Positions 33,311 to 46,500 of a stretch of 64,000 bases of DNA are shown here, piece after piece (within the stretch, counting starts at the first letter, position 1; the number at the start of each line of letters is the position of its first letter). Source of the stretch: Lamellibrachia columna. Its lineage: Eukaryota > Annelida > Polychaeta > Sabellida > Siboglinidae. A program made the translations under genes and the position numbers. Location of the stretch: the NCBI GenBank assembly GCA_963662155.1, contig OY759261.1, forward strand, positions 50,727,914-50,791,913. Reading direction: 5' to 3'. The notes beneath the pieces are model-generated. The model was not told the DNA's origin. It made no database searches and worked only from the letters and a program-made list of their open reading frames with translations.

Positions 33311-35427
33311 ATGTTTGGTGGTGTTCCAACCCACCGACATTGTTCCTTTCGTGTTTGGTGGTGTTCCAATCCACCGACATTGTTCCTTTCATGTTGGGTG
33401 GTGTTCCAACCCACCGACATTGTTCCTTTCGTGTTTGGTGGTGTTCCAATCCACCGACATTGTTCCTTTCGTGTTTGGTGGTGTTCCAACCCACCGACAT
33501 TGTTCCTTTCGTGTTTGGTGGTGTTCCAACCCACCGACATTGTTCCTTTCGTGTTTGGTGGTGTTCCAATCCACCGACATTGTTCCTTTCGTGTTTGGTG
33601 GTGTTCCAACCCACCGACATTGTTCCTTTCGTGTTTGGTGGTGTTCCAATCCACCGACATTGTTCCTTTCGTGTTTGGTGGTGTTCCAACCCACCAACAT
33701 TGTTCCTTTCATGTTTGGTGGTGTTCCAACCCACCGACATTGTTCCTTTCGTGTTTGGTGGTGTTCCAATCCACCGACATTGTTCCTTTCGTGTTTGGTG
33801 GTGTTCCAACCCACCGACATTGTTCCTTTCATGTTTGGTGGTGTTCCAACCCACCGACATTGTTCCTTTCATGTTTGGCGGTGTTCCAACCCACCAACAT
33901 TGTTCCTTTCGTGTTTGGTGGTGTTCCATCCCACCAACATCGTTCCTGTCGTGTTTGGTGGTGTTCCAACCCACCGACATTGTTCCTTTCATGTTTGGTG
34001 GTGTTCCAACCCACCGACATTGTTCCTTTCATGTTTGGTGGTGTTCCAACCCACCAACATTGTTCCTTTCGTGTTTGGTGGTGTTCCATCCCACCAACAT
34101 TGTTCCTTTCGTGTTTGGTGGTGTTCCAACCCACCGACATCGTTCCTTTCGTGTTTGGTGGTGTTCCAATCCACTGACATTGTTCCTTTCGTGTTTGGTG
34201 GTGTTCCAACCCACCAACATTGTTCCTTTCATGTTTGGTGGTGTTCCAACCCACCGACATTGTTCCTTTCGTGTTTGGTGGTGTTCCAATCCACCGACAT
34301 TGTTCCTTTCGTGTTTGGTGGTGTTCCAACCCACCAACATTGTTCCTTTCATGTTTGGTGGTGTTCCAACCCACCGACATTGTTCCTTTCGTGTTTGGTG
34401 GTGTTCCAATCCACCGACATTGTTCCTTTCGTGTTTGGTGGTGTTCCAACCCACCGACATTGTTCCTTTCATGTTTGGTGGTGTTCCAACCCACCGACAT
34501 TGTTCCTTTCATGTTTGGCGGTGTTCCAACCCACCAACATTGTTCCTTTCGTGTTTGGTGGTGTTCCATCCCACCAACATCGTTCCTGTCGTGTTTGGTG
34601 GTGTTCCAACCCACTGACATTGTTCCTTTCATGTTTGGTGGTGTTCCAACCCACCGACATTGTTCCTTTCATGTTTGGTGGTGTTCCAACCCACCGACAT
34701 TGTTCCTTTCATGTTTGGTGGTGTTCCAACCCACCAACATTGTTCCTTTCGTGTTTGGTGGTGTTCCATCCCACCAACATTGTTCCTTTCGTGTTTGGTG
34801 GTGTTCCAACCCACCGACATTGTTCCTTTCGTGTTTGGTGGTGTTCCAATCCACCGACATTGTTCCTTTCGTGTTTGGTGGTGTTCCAACCCACCAACAT
34901 TGTTCCTTTCGTGTTTGGTGGTGTTCCAACCCACCGACATTGTTCCTTTCGTGTTTGGTGGTGTTCCAATCCACCGACATTGTTCCTTTCGTGTTTGGTG
35001 GTGTTCCAACCCACCAACATTGTTCCTTTCATGTTTGGTGGTGTTCCAACCCACCGACATTGTTCCTTTCGTGTTTGGTGGTGTTCCAATCCACCGACAT
35101 TGTTCCTTTCATGTTTGGTGGTGTTCCAACCCACCGACATTGTTCCTTTCATGTTTGGCGGTGTTCCAACCCACCAACATTGTTCCTTTCGTGTTTGGTG
35201 GTGTTCCATCCCACCAACATCGTTCCTGTCGTGTTTGGTGGTGTTCCAACCCACCGACATTGTTCCTTTCATGTTTGGTGGTGTTCCAACCCACCGACAT
35301 TGTTCCTTTCATGTTTGGTGGTGTTCCAACCCACCGACATTGTTCCTTTCATGTTTGGTGGTGTTCCAACCCACCGACATTGTTCCTTTCGTGTTTGGTG
35401 GTGTTCCAACCCACCGACATTGTTCCT
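33311..35427. repeat. 40-bp satellite-like array with 640-bp higher-order period
   Basis: About 53 copies of a 40-bp unit (GTGTTCCAACCCACCGACAT, TGTTCCTTTCGTGTTTGGTG) that differ at a few positions. Rare variants recur at exact 640-bp steps: CGTTCCTGTC at 33,941, 34,581 and 35,221, and ATGTTTGGCG at 33,871, 34,511 and 35,151. The monomer has no stop in any frame of either strand, so the very long frames here (up to 789 codons) are artefacts. It begins about 120 bp beyond the stop of the kinase-KEN gene. Confidence 0.97.
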
Positions 35428-35550
35428 ATTTCAGTATACCAGAGGTCATAGCAAATAATGAAACATCACGTTACGGTGCATTTGTTTGCATCCCGCTGTA
35501 AATGACACCTTCTAAGGTGAATGTTTGTTTTTCTCGTCTAATCAGTCAAC

Positions 35551-35734
35551 TCATTTACTGTGTGTGGGAGACCAGAAATATTTCTTCAGTTCCTGTTGCT
35601 TTGTGTAGTCAGGTACTTTGCCTGCAGATGACTTGATCAACTTGTAGGTGGTGATAAACAACTTTGGCAGTGCATCGTTTACGAAGCAATACAGTTTGTC
35701 GGTGGTCCCAATTCTCCTTTCTGCTTCAGGTGAG
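35551..35734 (-). CDS. kinase-KEN gene last exon J
   Basis: Acceptor TTTTGCAG; ends at a TGA at 35,551-35,553. Encodes SPEAERRIGTTDKLYCFVND, ALPKLFITTYKLI and a tail ELKKYFWSPTHSK. This is the C-terminal helix bundle of KEN. No AATAAA-type signal occurs in the 120 bp before the 40-bp array. Confidence 0.93.
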
Positions 35735-38700
35735 CTGCAAAACCATTAAGATGTGTGTGAATATGTACAATGCAAGTGTACATGCAGAGTCACACACAGA
35801 GGAAATATTTACTGAGTGCAGGATGTGGGGACCATTTTTATATTCATAATATATTTTCCCTAGTGGTACATGCTTTAGAACCAACAAGAGGCGGGAGTGT
35901 GTTAGATATAGTTCTATGTTGTATAAAAACCAATTAGTAAAATTAGGTAATACATATAGAAAGCAATGGAGAAGACGCTTCCACAAAGGCAAACATATAC
36001 ATTACAATTTAGCAAAGATAATTATGTTGATGGAATAATTTAATAACAAGACAGCAACATAACGATGGATCCTGTTAAAAGATAACACTGAGGGCATAAT
36101 TGAGATATGACATCAGATTGAGGACATAAATAGGATTTCAGCCCAGTGTTTCAAAACGGCAGTAAAGATTCAAAATGGGCATGAGGCAGGGAGTGTCCTA
36201 AGCCCACGGTTGTTCACTGCAGTAGAGGAGGTGATCAGCAGGGAGTTAAGTAGAGAGGATATTCTCCACAGACGACCTGGTGGCAGTAGATGACAGTGAG
36301 GCAGATATATGAGAAGGGTTGGTGAAACAGAAGGAAATCTTTGGCACACATGGACCGAGAGAAAAACTGGAGAAGACAGAGGTGCTTTGGTCGGGCAGCA
36401 GAACAAAGATTTAGGTGTAAGACTGGAAGGGAAGAAATTGAAACAGCGAGGCAGCTTTGTATATCTGGGTGGAGCGGTTTGCGGGGATGGCGGCATGGAG
36501 ATGGACATTCGCAGGGGAATACAAGCTGGGGCGAGTGCATGGAGGAAAGTGGAAGGGGTGATGGGAGATGGACATATATCTCGGAAGCAAAAAGGAAATG
36601 TGCTTAGCTCATGCATAACATCAGCCTGCCTATACGGTCAAGAGAACATGGTGATGACGGAAAAACAACAAAAATGCAAGTTTGTGACAATAACTGGGTG
36701 AGAAGAATTGTGAGAATGAAATGAATGAACAAGCAAAGAATGAAGGAGCTGAGGGAGGAAGTTGGTGTAAAAGAAAGTTTCAAGAGGAAACAAAGAGAAG
36801 AGAGCAGATGCGCTTGAAGTGGAGGGTAGAAGAAGAGGAAGACCGTGACTAAGATGTGTGGTGACTAAGATGTGTGGTGACTAAGATGTGTGGTGACTGA
36901 GATGTGTGGTGACTGAGATGTGTGGTGACTGAGATGTGTGGTGACTGAGATGTGTGGTGACTGAGATGTGTGGTGACTGAGATGTGTGGTGACTGAGATG
37001 TGTGGTGACTGAGATGTGTGGTGACTGAGATGGGAGGACTGCGTGAAGAAAGATTTGGCTGGAGTGGGAGGGGAGTGGAGAACGAGTGAGGAATAGGGGG
37101 AGTGAATGAGAGTGAGGAATAGGGGGAGTGAATGAGAGTGAGGAATAGGGGGAGTGGAGACGGTTGGTGGAGATGGCAGTGAAACGGGATCAGTGTTGAA
37201 GAAGGAAAAGAAACATCGACCAGCTTCAATCAATCAGGAATAATGAGGAGAGCAACGTAATAACACATATGGAGTTCATCACATCCAACATTGCTTAAGG
37301 AATGTAAATATTGTATGTTTTTTTGGAAGAAATCAATCGCTACGTTTGCAGATGTACAAGAACAGGAGTTTATTTGACCAAATATACCTGAAACGCCACG
37401 AGTAGATTTTGTCCAGTAAGATTTCCAGAAAAAAATTGCAGATACCATTCAATTTTAGGAAATGTAAATGCATGAATATTCATAAAAAGGGATACAAAAC
37501 TAGGTACACCCATAAGAGAAGTGGACTCAAACCCTGGTCTTTTTGATTGACACTCTAACCACCAAAGTACCACGCCCCACACATAGAATGTGGTGTCAAG
37601 TGTGGTTTGACACCACTAGAGATTATTAAAAGGAAAACGTGTCTAAAATATTTAATTGTTATGAAGTTATTGCTAGAAATATATTCTTCAAACATGAGGA
37701 AGGTATTAGAATTAGAGGGCCCAACAAATAGTAAATACCAACAGTGTCAATATGTTTAAAGACAGAATTGACAAGGTTAACTATTGTTTGACTCTTGATA
37801 AGTTAATTGCTTCCTTGTCCACGTACCTCTGGAGATTATTGCTTTTGATCGCAATATTGTTAAATCTTTTTGTTAAATGTATATTTCCAAACATTTATTA
37901 TACTAACGAATATCCATAATTAAATAATGAACTCAAGAAAATTTATCAAAAGCATAGATGGCCAGAATAAATGTATACAGGTGTACTATGATATAGCAGA
38001 GATAATTGCAATGTTAATCAAGTTTGCATTATTTATATTGTTAAAATACACTTCTAAGTTAAATCTAAACTCACATCTATACAAAGCAGCAGCATTTGTT
38101 GATCTTTCAAGTGAATTTTGAAGAATGTGCTGAACTTTTAGCTATTCACTGCTCTATGTATAATAACTTTTAGCTATTCACTGCTCTATGTATAATAACT
38201 TTTAGCTATTCACTGCTCTATGTATTATCTGTTTTTCTGGAAAACTGAACTTACAGTTGTTTATGCTGAGTGAAGTTCCTGATGGTTCTCAGGAGTTTGC
38301 ACATTGATTCCAGGTAGAGTGGGTCATTAAAACGTTTCAGACAAGTCTTGTCTGTCTCGTACTGTCCATCTAAGAACGTCTTCATCTTGTTACAAAGGAA
38401 AATCTGCAGTAAATAAGACATTTGTAAAAAACGTAACGAGCACCTGACAAAGTAAAATTTACTATCTGTGAATGTATTATTACATCAGTAGCAAGAACAA
38501 GTCATCACATATAATTAGCTTAGTGTTTTATAGATCATAGCTTAGTGTTTTATAGATCAGTACAACTTCATGTATATTTCAATGTTTTTTACCTGAAATA
38601 AAAATATTCTATTATATTCATGAAGTGATCAAATAATTATATACTCTCATTTTCAAGTTGATACAATATATTGGTGCAGGCTTCATTAAGTAATATCAAC

Positions 38701-41700
38701 ACAACATATGGATTCGTAAGTAGCATCATTATACCCAAGGAGATATACTCTATAGTAAATCAAACACATTTGTCATTTGGTTACATTTGGTGTTCCTTGG
38801 CACACCCTAATTCACTGTGCGAGCTTACAATGGGAAGGATTCCACGTTTGACACTAGGTGACTCTTCTTTGTTGTCATAACTGCCATCATTGGCGAGAAC
38901 CATGCCCTTATATGGTATGACAAATGTAAGACTACTACCGAGAATAACACACACTACACTGAGTAATTAAGAAATGTATGTGGAATAAGGGATCATTGCA
39001 AAAGTTCTCAAAGACCAAAAACAAATAGTTTAGTATTGGTTCAGACCACCCACCCACCCATCCACCCCCTCAATATGTGGTGTGGAACATAAGATACAGT
39101 GCATATTGACAATCACAAAGCATTAGTTTGTCCCGCGAAACGTGGTGACGACCAAACTACCAGCCACCAACATGTAATGCTACACGTTTTTCTGAACTTT
39201 GAGAACTTATGTGACCCCCCCAAGAAACTGAGGAAAATAATGTTTCTTCTTTGTTTTAAAAGTAACAGGAGCAATATATGCCAACCTACCAATGTTCATT
39301 CAACATTTGTTAATAGTTTCTTTCAAAAAGAAACACAACACGTTTATTTTGACTCATAGGTTTAGTAAATTCAATTAAAATGTTTGAACATGTTTTAACA
39401 TGGAAAAGGCCTTTTCAGTTTGTGCAATAACTTTATTTAGATTTGGGGTCGGTGATATATGACTTGGATTCACAAAACAATATGGATGATGGTCTGATAA
39501 CTGTTTCATTAGAATTCCTGCTGTAGATTCTAGCATTGTGGTTGTAAGCTTACATAAAAAGATGTCAATAAGTGTATAATTTGAGGAGGATAATCTTGTT
39601 GGTTGTGTTATTTTTAGCAGAAAGCTGTTTGTAGTCAGAATATCGTAAAATTAACTGAATATTGTTTTTTCTTTCATTTTAAGTAGTGTCTGAAAATTAG
39701 TTATTTTTTCAAGTGGTGTTAGTAAAATTGCAAGTTCATCTATGAATTATCTCTATAGTGTACATATAGGTCATTAGGCTATCTATAAAATATTGGCTAT
39801 TATGATGTCTTTTCTAGGCCTCCACCTGTGATTTTTACTAAATGGTATACGCATTTATCGTGTTCATGTGGATTTCTTAAGACTGTGAAGTTATATTTTG
39901 TGTGGACATAAATGAATAGCCCTGCTCTACAGCTACATCTTTCCCTTGTGTGGACACAAATGAATAGCCCTGCTCTACAGCTACATCTTTCCCTCATGTG
40001 GACATAAATTAACAGCCCTGCTCTACTGCTACATCTTTCCCTCGTGTGGACATAAATTAACAGCCCTGCTCTACAGCTACATCTTTCCCTCGTGTGGACA
40101 TAAATTAACAGCCCTGCTCTACTGTTACATCATTCCCTCGTGTGGACATAAATTAACAGCCCTGCTCTACTGTTACATCATTCCCTCGTGTGGACATAAA
40201 TTAATAGCCCTGCTCTACAGCTACATCTTTCCATGGTGTGGACATAAATTAACAGCCCTGCTCTACTGCTACATCTTTCCCTCGTGTGGACATAAATTAA
40301 CAGCCCTGCTCTACTGTTACATCTTTCCATGGTGTGGACATAAATTAACAGCCCTGCTCTACAGCTACATCTTTCCATGGTGTGGACATAAATTAACAGC
40401 CCTGCTCTACAGCTACATCTTTCCCTGGTGTGGACATAAATTAACAGCCCTGCTCTACAGCTACATCTTTCCATGGTGTGGACATAAATTAACAGCCCTG
40501 CTCTACAGCTACATCTTTCCCTCGTGTGGACATAAATTAACAGCCCTGCTCTACTGCTACATCTTTCCCTCGTGTGGACATAAATTAACAGCCCTGCTCT
40601 ACTGTTACATGATTCCCTCTTGTGGACATAAATTAACAGCTCTGCTCTACAGCTACATCTTTCCATGGTGTGGACATAAATTAATAGCCCTGCTCTACTG
40701 CTGCATCTTTCCCTTGTGTCGACATAAATTAACAGCCCTGCTCTACTGTTACATCTTTCCCTCGTGTGGACATAAATTAATAGCCCTGCTTTACTGTTAC
40801 ATCTTTCCCTCGTGTGAACATAAATTAATAGCCCTGCTTTACTTCCCTTGTGTGGACATAAATTAATAGCCCTGCTGTACTGCTACATCTTTCCCTTGTG
40901 TGGATATAAATTAATAGCCCTGCTCTACAGCTACATCTTTCCATGGTGTGGACATAAATTAATAGCCCTGCTCTACTGCTACATCTTTCCCTCATGTGGA
41001 CATAAATTAACAGCCCTGCTCTACAGCTACATCTTTCCCTCTTGTGGACATAAATTAACAGCTCTGCTCTACAGCTACATCTTTCCATGGTGTGGACATA
41101 AATTAATAGCCCTGCTCTACTGCTGCATCTTTCCCTCGTGTCGACATAAATTAACAGCCCTGCTCTACTGTTACATCTTTCCCTCATGTGGACATAAATT
41201 AATAGCCCTGCTCTACTGCTACATCTTTCCCTTGTGTGGATATAAATGAATAGCCCTGCTCTACAGCTACATCTTTCCCTCGTGTGGACATAAATTAACA
41301 GCCCTGCTCTACTGCTACATCTTTCCGTCGTGTGGACATAAATTAATAGCCCTGCTCTACTGCTACATCTTTCCCTTGTGTGGATATAGATTAATAGCCC
41401 TGTGCTACAGCTACATCTTTCCATGGTGTGGACACAAATTAACAGCCCTGCTCTACTGCTACATCATTCCATGGTGTGGACATAAATTAATAGCCCTGCT
41501 CTACAACTACATCTTTCCATGGTGTGGACAGAAATTAATAGCCCTGCTCTACAGCTACATGTTTCCCTGGTGTGGACATAAATTAATAGCCCTGCTCTAC
41601 AGCTACATCATTCCCTCGTGTGGACATAAATTAACAGCCCTGCTCTACTGTTACATCTTTCCCTCGTGTGGACATAAATTAATAGCCCTGCTCTACTGCT

Positions 41701-43508
41701 ACATCTTTCTCTTGTGTGGATATAAATTAATAGCCCTGCTCTACAGCTACATCTTTCCATGGTGTGGACATAAATTAATAGCCCTGCTCTACTGCTACAT
41801 CTTTCCCTCGTGTGGACATAAATTAACAGCCCTGCTTTACAGCTACATCTTTCCCTCGTGTGGATATAAATTAACAGCCCTGCTCTACAGCTACATCTTT
41901 CCCTTGTGTGGATATAAATTAATAGCCCTGCTCTACAGCTACATCTTTCTCTGGTGTGGACATAAATTAACAGCCCTGCTCTACAGCTACATCATTCCCT
42001 CGTGTGGACACAAATTAACAGCCCTGCTCTACAGCTACATCTTTCCCTTGTGTGGATATAAATTAATAGCCCTGCTCTACAGCTACATCTTTCCCTCGTG
42101 TGGACATAAATTAACAGCCCTGCTCTATTGCTACATCTTTCCATGGTGTGGACATAAATTAACAGCCCTGCTCTACAGCTACATCTTTCCATGGTGTGGA
42201 CATAAATTAACAGCCCTTCTCTACAGCTACATCTTTCTCTGGTGTGGACATAAATTAACAGCCCTGCTCTACAGCTACATCATTCCCTCGTGTGGACACA
42301 AATTAACAGCCCTGCTCTACTGCTACATCATTCCATGGTGTGGACATAAATTAATAGCCCTGCTCTACAGCTACATCTTTCCATGGTGTGGACAGAAATT
42401 AATAGCCCTGCTCTACAGCTACATGTTTCCCTGGTGTGGACATAAATTAATAGCCCTGCTCTACTGCTACATCTTTCCCTTGTATGGACATAAATTAATA
42501 ACCCTGCTCTACTTTATGAATTCAGGTTGACCATTTTGATCATTGTGTGTTTGTAGTGATTGTAATGATTACGTTAATGCAATATGTAATGATTACATTA
42601 ATGCTGTACCTCCCTGGAACTGTAAAATTTACTTCTATCAGCCAAATTGTCCCTTGGTTGGGCGAAGGCCTCAGCATGTTGTTTCCAAGTTTGCCTATAT
42701 TGTGCTGTTCTCTGCCAGGTGGTTTCATTCCAATACTCATCCAAATCGTCTCTCCATCTTTTTGCTGGCCTTCCTCGTAATCTCTTCCTTTCCAGGTGGT
42801 AATGCGCTTTGTCCATCTGTCATCTTTGAGTCGGCTGATGTGTCCTGCCCAATACCACTTCATTCTTCTGGTTGTTTTTATCACGTCTGTGACTCCTGTC
42901 TTTGCTCTCACCCAGGTGTTTGTCTTTCTGTCATGGTATGTTATATTAAGCATACTCCTCTCCATTTTTGTCTGCGCGGCCGCTAGTTTTTTATGAGCTT
43001 GTTTTGTGAGTGACCATGTTTCAGCACCGTATGTCATAGCTGGCAGTACACACGAGTAGTAAACCTTTCTTTTTAGACACATAGCAAAGTTACTTTTGAA
43101 GATGTCGCGATGGTTTGCATATGCTGTCCAGCATATGGAAATTTACTTAACAGTTTTTATTTAATGTTGAATGATTTATTTTAGTTTATAATTGTAAGCA
43201 CATATACGTCTTTGTTTGATAAGCAGAAACGGAAGATTTGTTTAAATTCAAATAAATAAAACAAATTAAAACAAATCATGGGTGGTCAGAGATGCTTCAT
43301 AGTTTATCAGCAGCATTTATATATTATGTTTATACTTGAGCTTACCCAGTCGTGGTGATTTGGGAACACTTCATCATCCATGTCATCAATTTCCTGTGTG
43401 AAGCGCGTTCTTGGTCTAGTATGACTGAAGATAGAATATGTATGTGCATGGTGTGGCACATCAAAAGTAGGTTTGGAACAAACATGTAAATAGTGTGTGT
43501 GTGTGGGT

Positions 43509-43548
<40 letters not shown>

Positions 43549-46500
43549 TAAATGACCGATATTCATTACTAACATCACATGCATGCACACACAATACACA
43601 TACAGTACTAGGGCAAAGTGGAATGAACAAAACTGCCCCGCCTTGGAACAACTACAAACACAACTATAATTGTTTGTATCACATTTGTCACAAATCACAT
43701 TTGTCATTACATATTACAGCTCTTCATAATAAATATGGCATATATGTGAAAAAGAAACACTTTTACACCATAGGAAAGAACATTCAGATGCCACAAATGA
43801 AATATGGTCTTCATCATTGTTGTGACAGCTTAGAACGAACTAAAGAAGCTGTACAAAATCTAACGTACCTCCTCTCTACCTCAAACAAGTTTCCAATGCT
43901 AGCAAGAAATTCACATCGTGTCATGTCGTTCCAGAAGTAAGGGTGTCTGGAATAACACACCAAAGTCGTAAAGCAGTGTAAATCTAATGCATATGATCTT
44001 TCTAGGCCATAAATTATTCTCTAAAGACAACACTGTAATGTCCTTGGCCCCAACATCTCATTATATTGAACCTGTCATGTCAGTATATTCTTTGATGGTT
44101 GAACCTAACATAGTATGACCCATTGCTCAATGTTTGATCGTGTCCTGAGAGTGTAAGCATTTACACAATTGAATAGACTACTATTTTGTCTTCACAGTTT
44201 GACTAGTTTATCTCTTCTTGTGCAAACTGTTATACTTTGCTTGTTATATCATCATCTTAAAACTGATCCATGTGGTGCCCCCATTGAAAACCTGATATAC
44301 TGTTTGACTTTGGTCTGTTAGCCATATCAATCTAGTAGATTACGCTATCCCCTATTCAATTTTAGTTGATGTAATAATAGTTGATATGGCACTTCATTGA
44401 AAGCTTTCTAAAAATCTGCTGGCGACCCCTGGGGTTTCTTCTGGTGTTTCAAAGAGTACTGGGCATTGATTGACCAGAGCAATTTGTGCTGTGTGAGATG
44501 TCACTCCCTCTCAAAGGACTGTTTTGAAAGTCTAACACAGTTTCTGGTTGTAAAGTGATGTTAAAATGGACTTGATTGTGCATTAGCATAGATGCATAAG
44601 CCACGAGTATGAGTATAGCATGATGTCAGTGCATCAACAGCATGCTAATCAATATTATTCATAGCAGCATGACATCGCTCTTGTGGTGTGCTATTGTATA
44701 CTACTGGGACATTAGTTGGCCCTAATGAATAAAATAGCCTACGTGTAAGTTCATCTAGCTTCAAAACATAAAATTGGCTAGCAGATCAGGGTAGGTATGT
44801 GAGTGCTTTCTTGGGTTGTCTTGTCCCACCCAGCTGTACTTCTAGGAGGTTGTCCTGACCCACCCAGCTGTACCTCTAGATGGTTGTCCTGCCCCACCCA
44901 GCTGTACTTCTAGGAGGTTGTTCTGCCCCACCCAGCTGTACCTCTAGGCGGTTGTCCTGACCCACCCAGCTGTACCTCTAGGAAGTTGTTCTGCCCCACC
45001 CAGCTGTACTTCTAGGAGGTTGTTCTGCCCCACCCAGCTGTACTTCTAGGAGGTTGTTCTGCCCCACCCAGCTGTACTTCTAGGAGGTTGTCCTGCCCCA
45101 CCCAGCTGTACTTCTAGGAGGTTGTCCTGCCCCACCCAGCTGTACTTCAAGGGAGGTTGTCCTGCCCCACCCAGCTGTACCTATAGGAGGTTGTCCTGCC
45201 CCACCCAGCTGTACTTCTAGGAGGTTGTCCTGCCCCACCCAGCTGTACTTCTAGGAGGTTGTTCTGCCCCACCCAGCTGTACTTCTAGGAGGTTGTCCTG
45301 CCCCACCCAGCTGTACTTCTAGGTTGTTCTGCCCCACCCAGCTGTACTTCTAGGAGGTTGTCCTGCCCCACCCAGCTGTACTTCTAGGAGGTTGTCCTGC
45401 CCCACCCAGCTGTACTTCTAGGAGGTTGTTCTGCCCCACCCAGCTGTACTTCTAGGAGGTTGTCCTGCCCCACCCAGCTGTACCTCTAGGAGGTTGTCCT
45501 GCCCCACCCAGCTGTACCTCTAGGAGGTTATCCTGCCCCACCCAGCTGTACCTCTAGGCGGTTGTCCTGCCCCACCCAGCTGTCCCTCTAGGAGGTTATC
45601 CTGCCCCACCCAGCTGTACCTCTAGTTTGACAAGTCCAGCTGTACCTCTAGGAGATTATCTTGACAAGTCCAGCTGTACCTCTAGGAGATTATCTTGACA
45701 AGTCCAGCTGTACCTCTAGGAGATTGTCTTGACAAGTCCAGCTGTACCTCTAGGAGATTGTCTTGACAAGTCCAGCTGTACCTCTAGGAGATTATCTTGA
45801 CAAGTCCAGCTGTACCTCTAGGAGATTATCTTGACAAGTCCAGCTGTACCTCTAGGAGATTATCTTGACAAGTCCAGCTGTACCTCTAGGAGATTATCTT
45901 GACAAGTCCAGCTGTACCTCTAGGAGATTATCTTGACAAGTCCAGCTGTACCTCTATGATGTTTCCAAGACACTATCTACGAGTTGCTTGAGTGTCATTT
46001 CTTTCTTAGCACAATCGAAAATGGTGGTAGGTTACCACACAGTTGGGCATTGGTCATATGGTCCTGCTATTTGATATCAAGCACGAGAAGCATCCGTCGA
46101 TCCAGTCTTCAAAGTTGCGGATGACTGTTATGTACATTAGGATGGTCTCAATACAACCATAGGAGGCCAGTTTGTCTTGACTTCCAAACTGTATGTTGCT
46201 TGCAGTCCAGGCCTGGGCTTTCCTGAGCTTGTAGTTAATCACTGAATTAGGGGCTACTGCAAGCCTTGACCGCTTGTTCTCATGAGGAGGGACTAGATCA
46301 GAGGCTCTAACCCTGGTGCCTTGTGTTGCGTATTCCATTCTTTGTTGGCTGGATACCCGGTTGGAACGCCACTCCTGACAGCAGGTTTTGTGGTTGAATT
46401 GCCTTTCTCTACATAAGTTGCCTTACATTACCTTAAATTGCTAATTTAACCCATTAATTGGTAAGTGTTAAGGCATAGTCAAGTGTGGGCTTGAATCCTG

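Larger units (their letters stand above)
36120..37210 (+). mobile_element. LINE reverse-transcriptase C-terminal half, degenerate
   Basis: The plus strand shows MRQG followed by VLSPRLFTAVEEVISRELSR in another frame, the catalytic region as TDDLVAVDDSEA (family YADDLV), LEKTEVLWSG, KQRGSFVYLGGAVCGDGG, MDIRRGIQAGASAWRKVEGV, and the tail (GRRRGRP, then DCVKKDLAGVGGEW). Frameshifts separate the blocks. The element lies in the last intron, opposite to the host gene, and is interrupted by a 16-bp array. Confidence 0.75.

Noticed and set aside
33132..35501. 789-codon plus-strand frame and overlapping long frames on both strands
   Set aside because: Created by a stop-free 40-bp monomer; all three frames cycle through the same repeats. 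No domain or splice context.
37515..37580. tRNA gene on minus strand
   Set aside because: Has A- and B-box-like sequence only; acceptor and anticodon stems do not pair, so it is a SINE fragment.
41376..42530. 384-codon plus-strand frame of 16-residue repeats
   Set aside because: Falls inside an intron of the kinase-KEN gene and follows from a 48-bp stop-free unit.
46054..46338. 94-codon minus-strand frame as an extra exon of the kinase-KEN gene
   Set aside because: Exon F joins exon G in phase with an exact family match (ADTLLR-HPYFWND); inserting this piece would break the domain.
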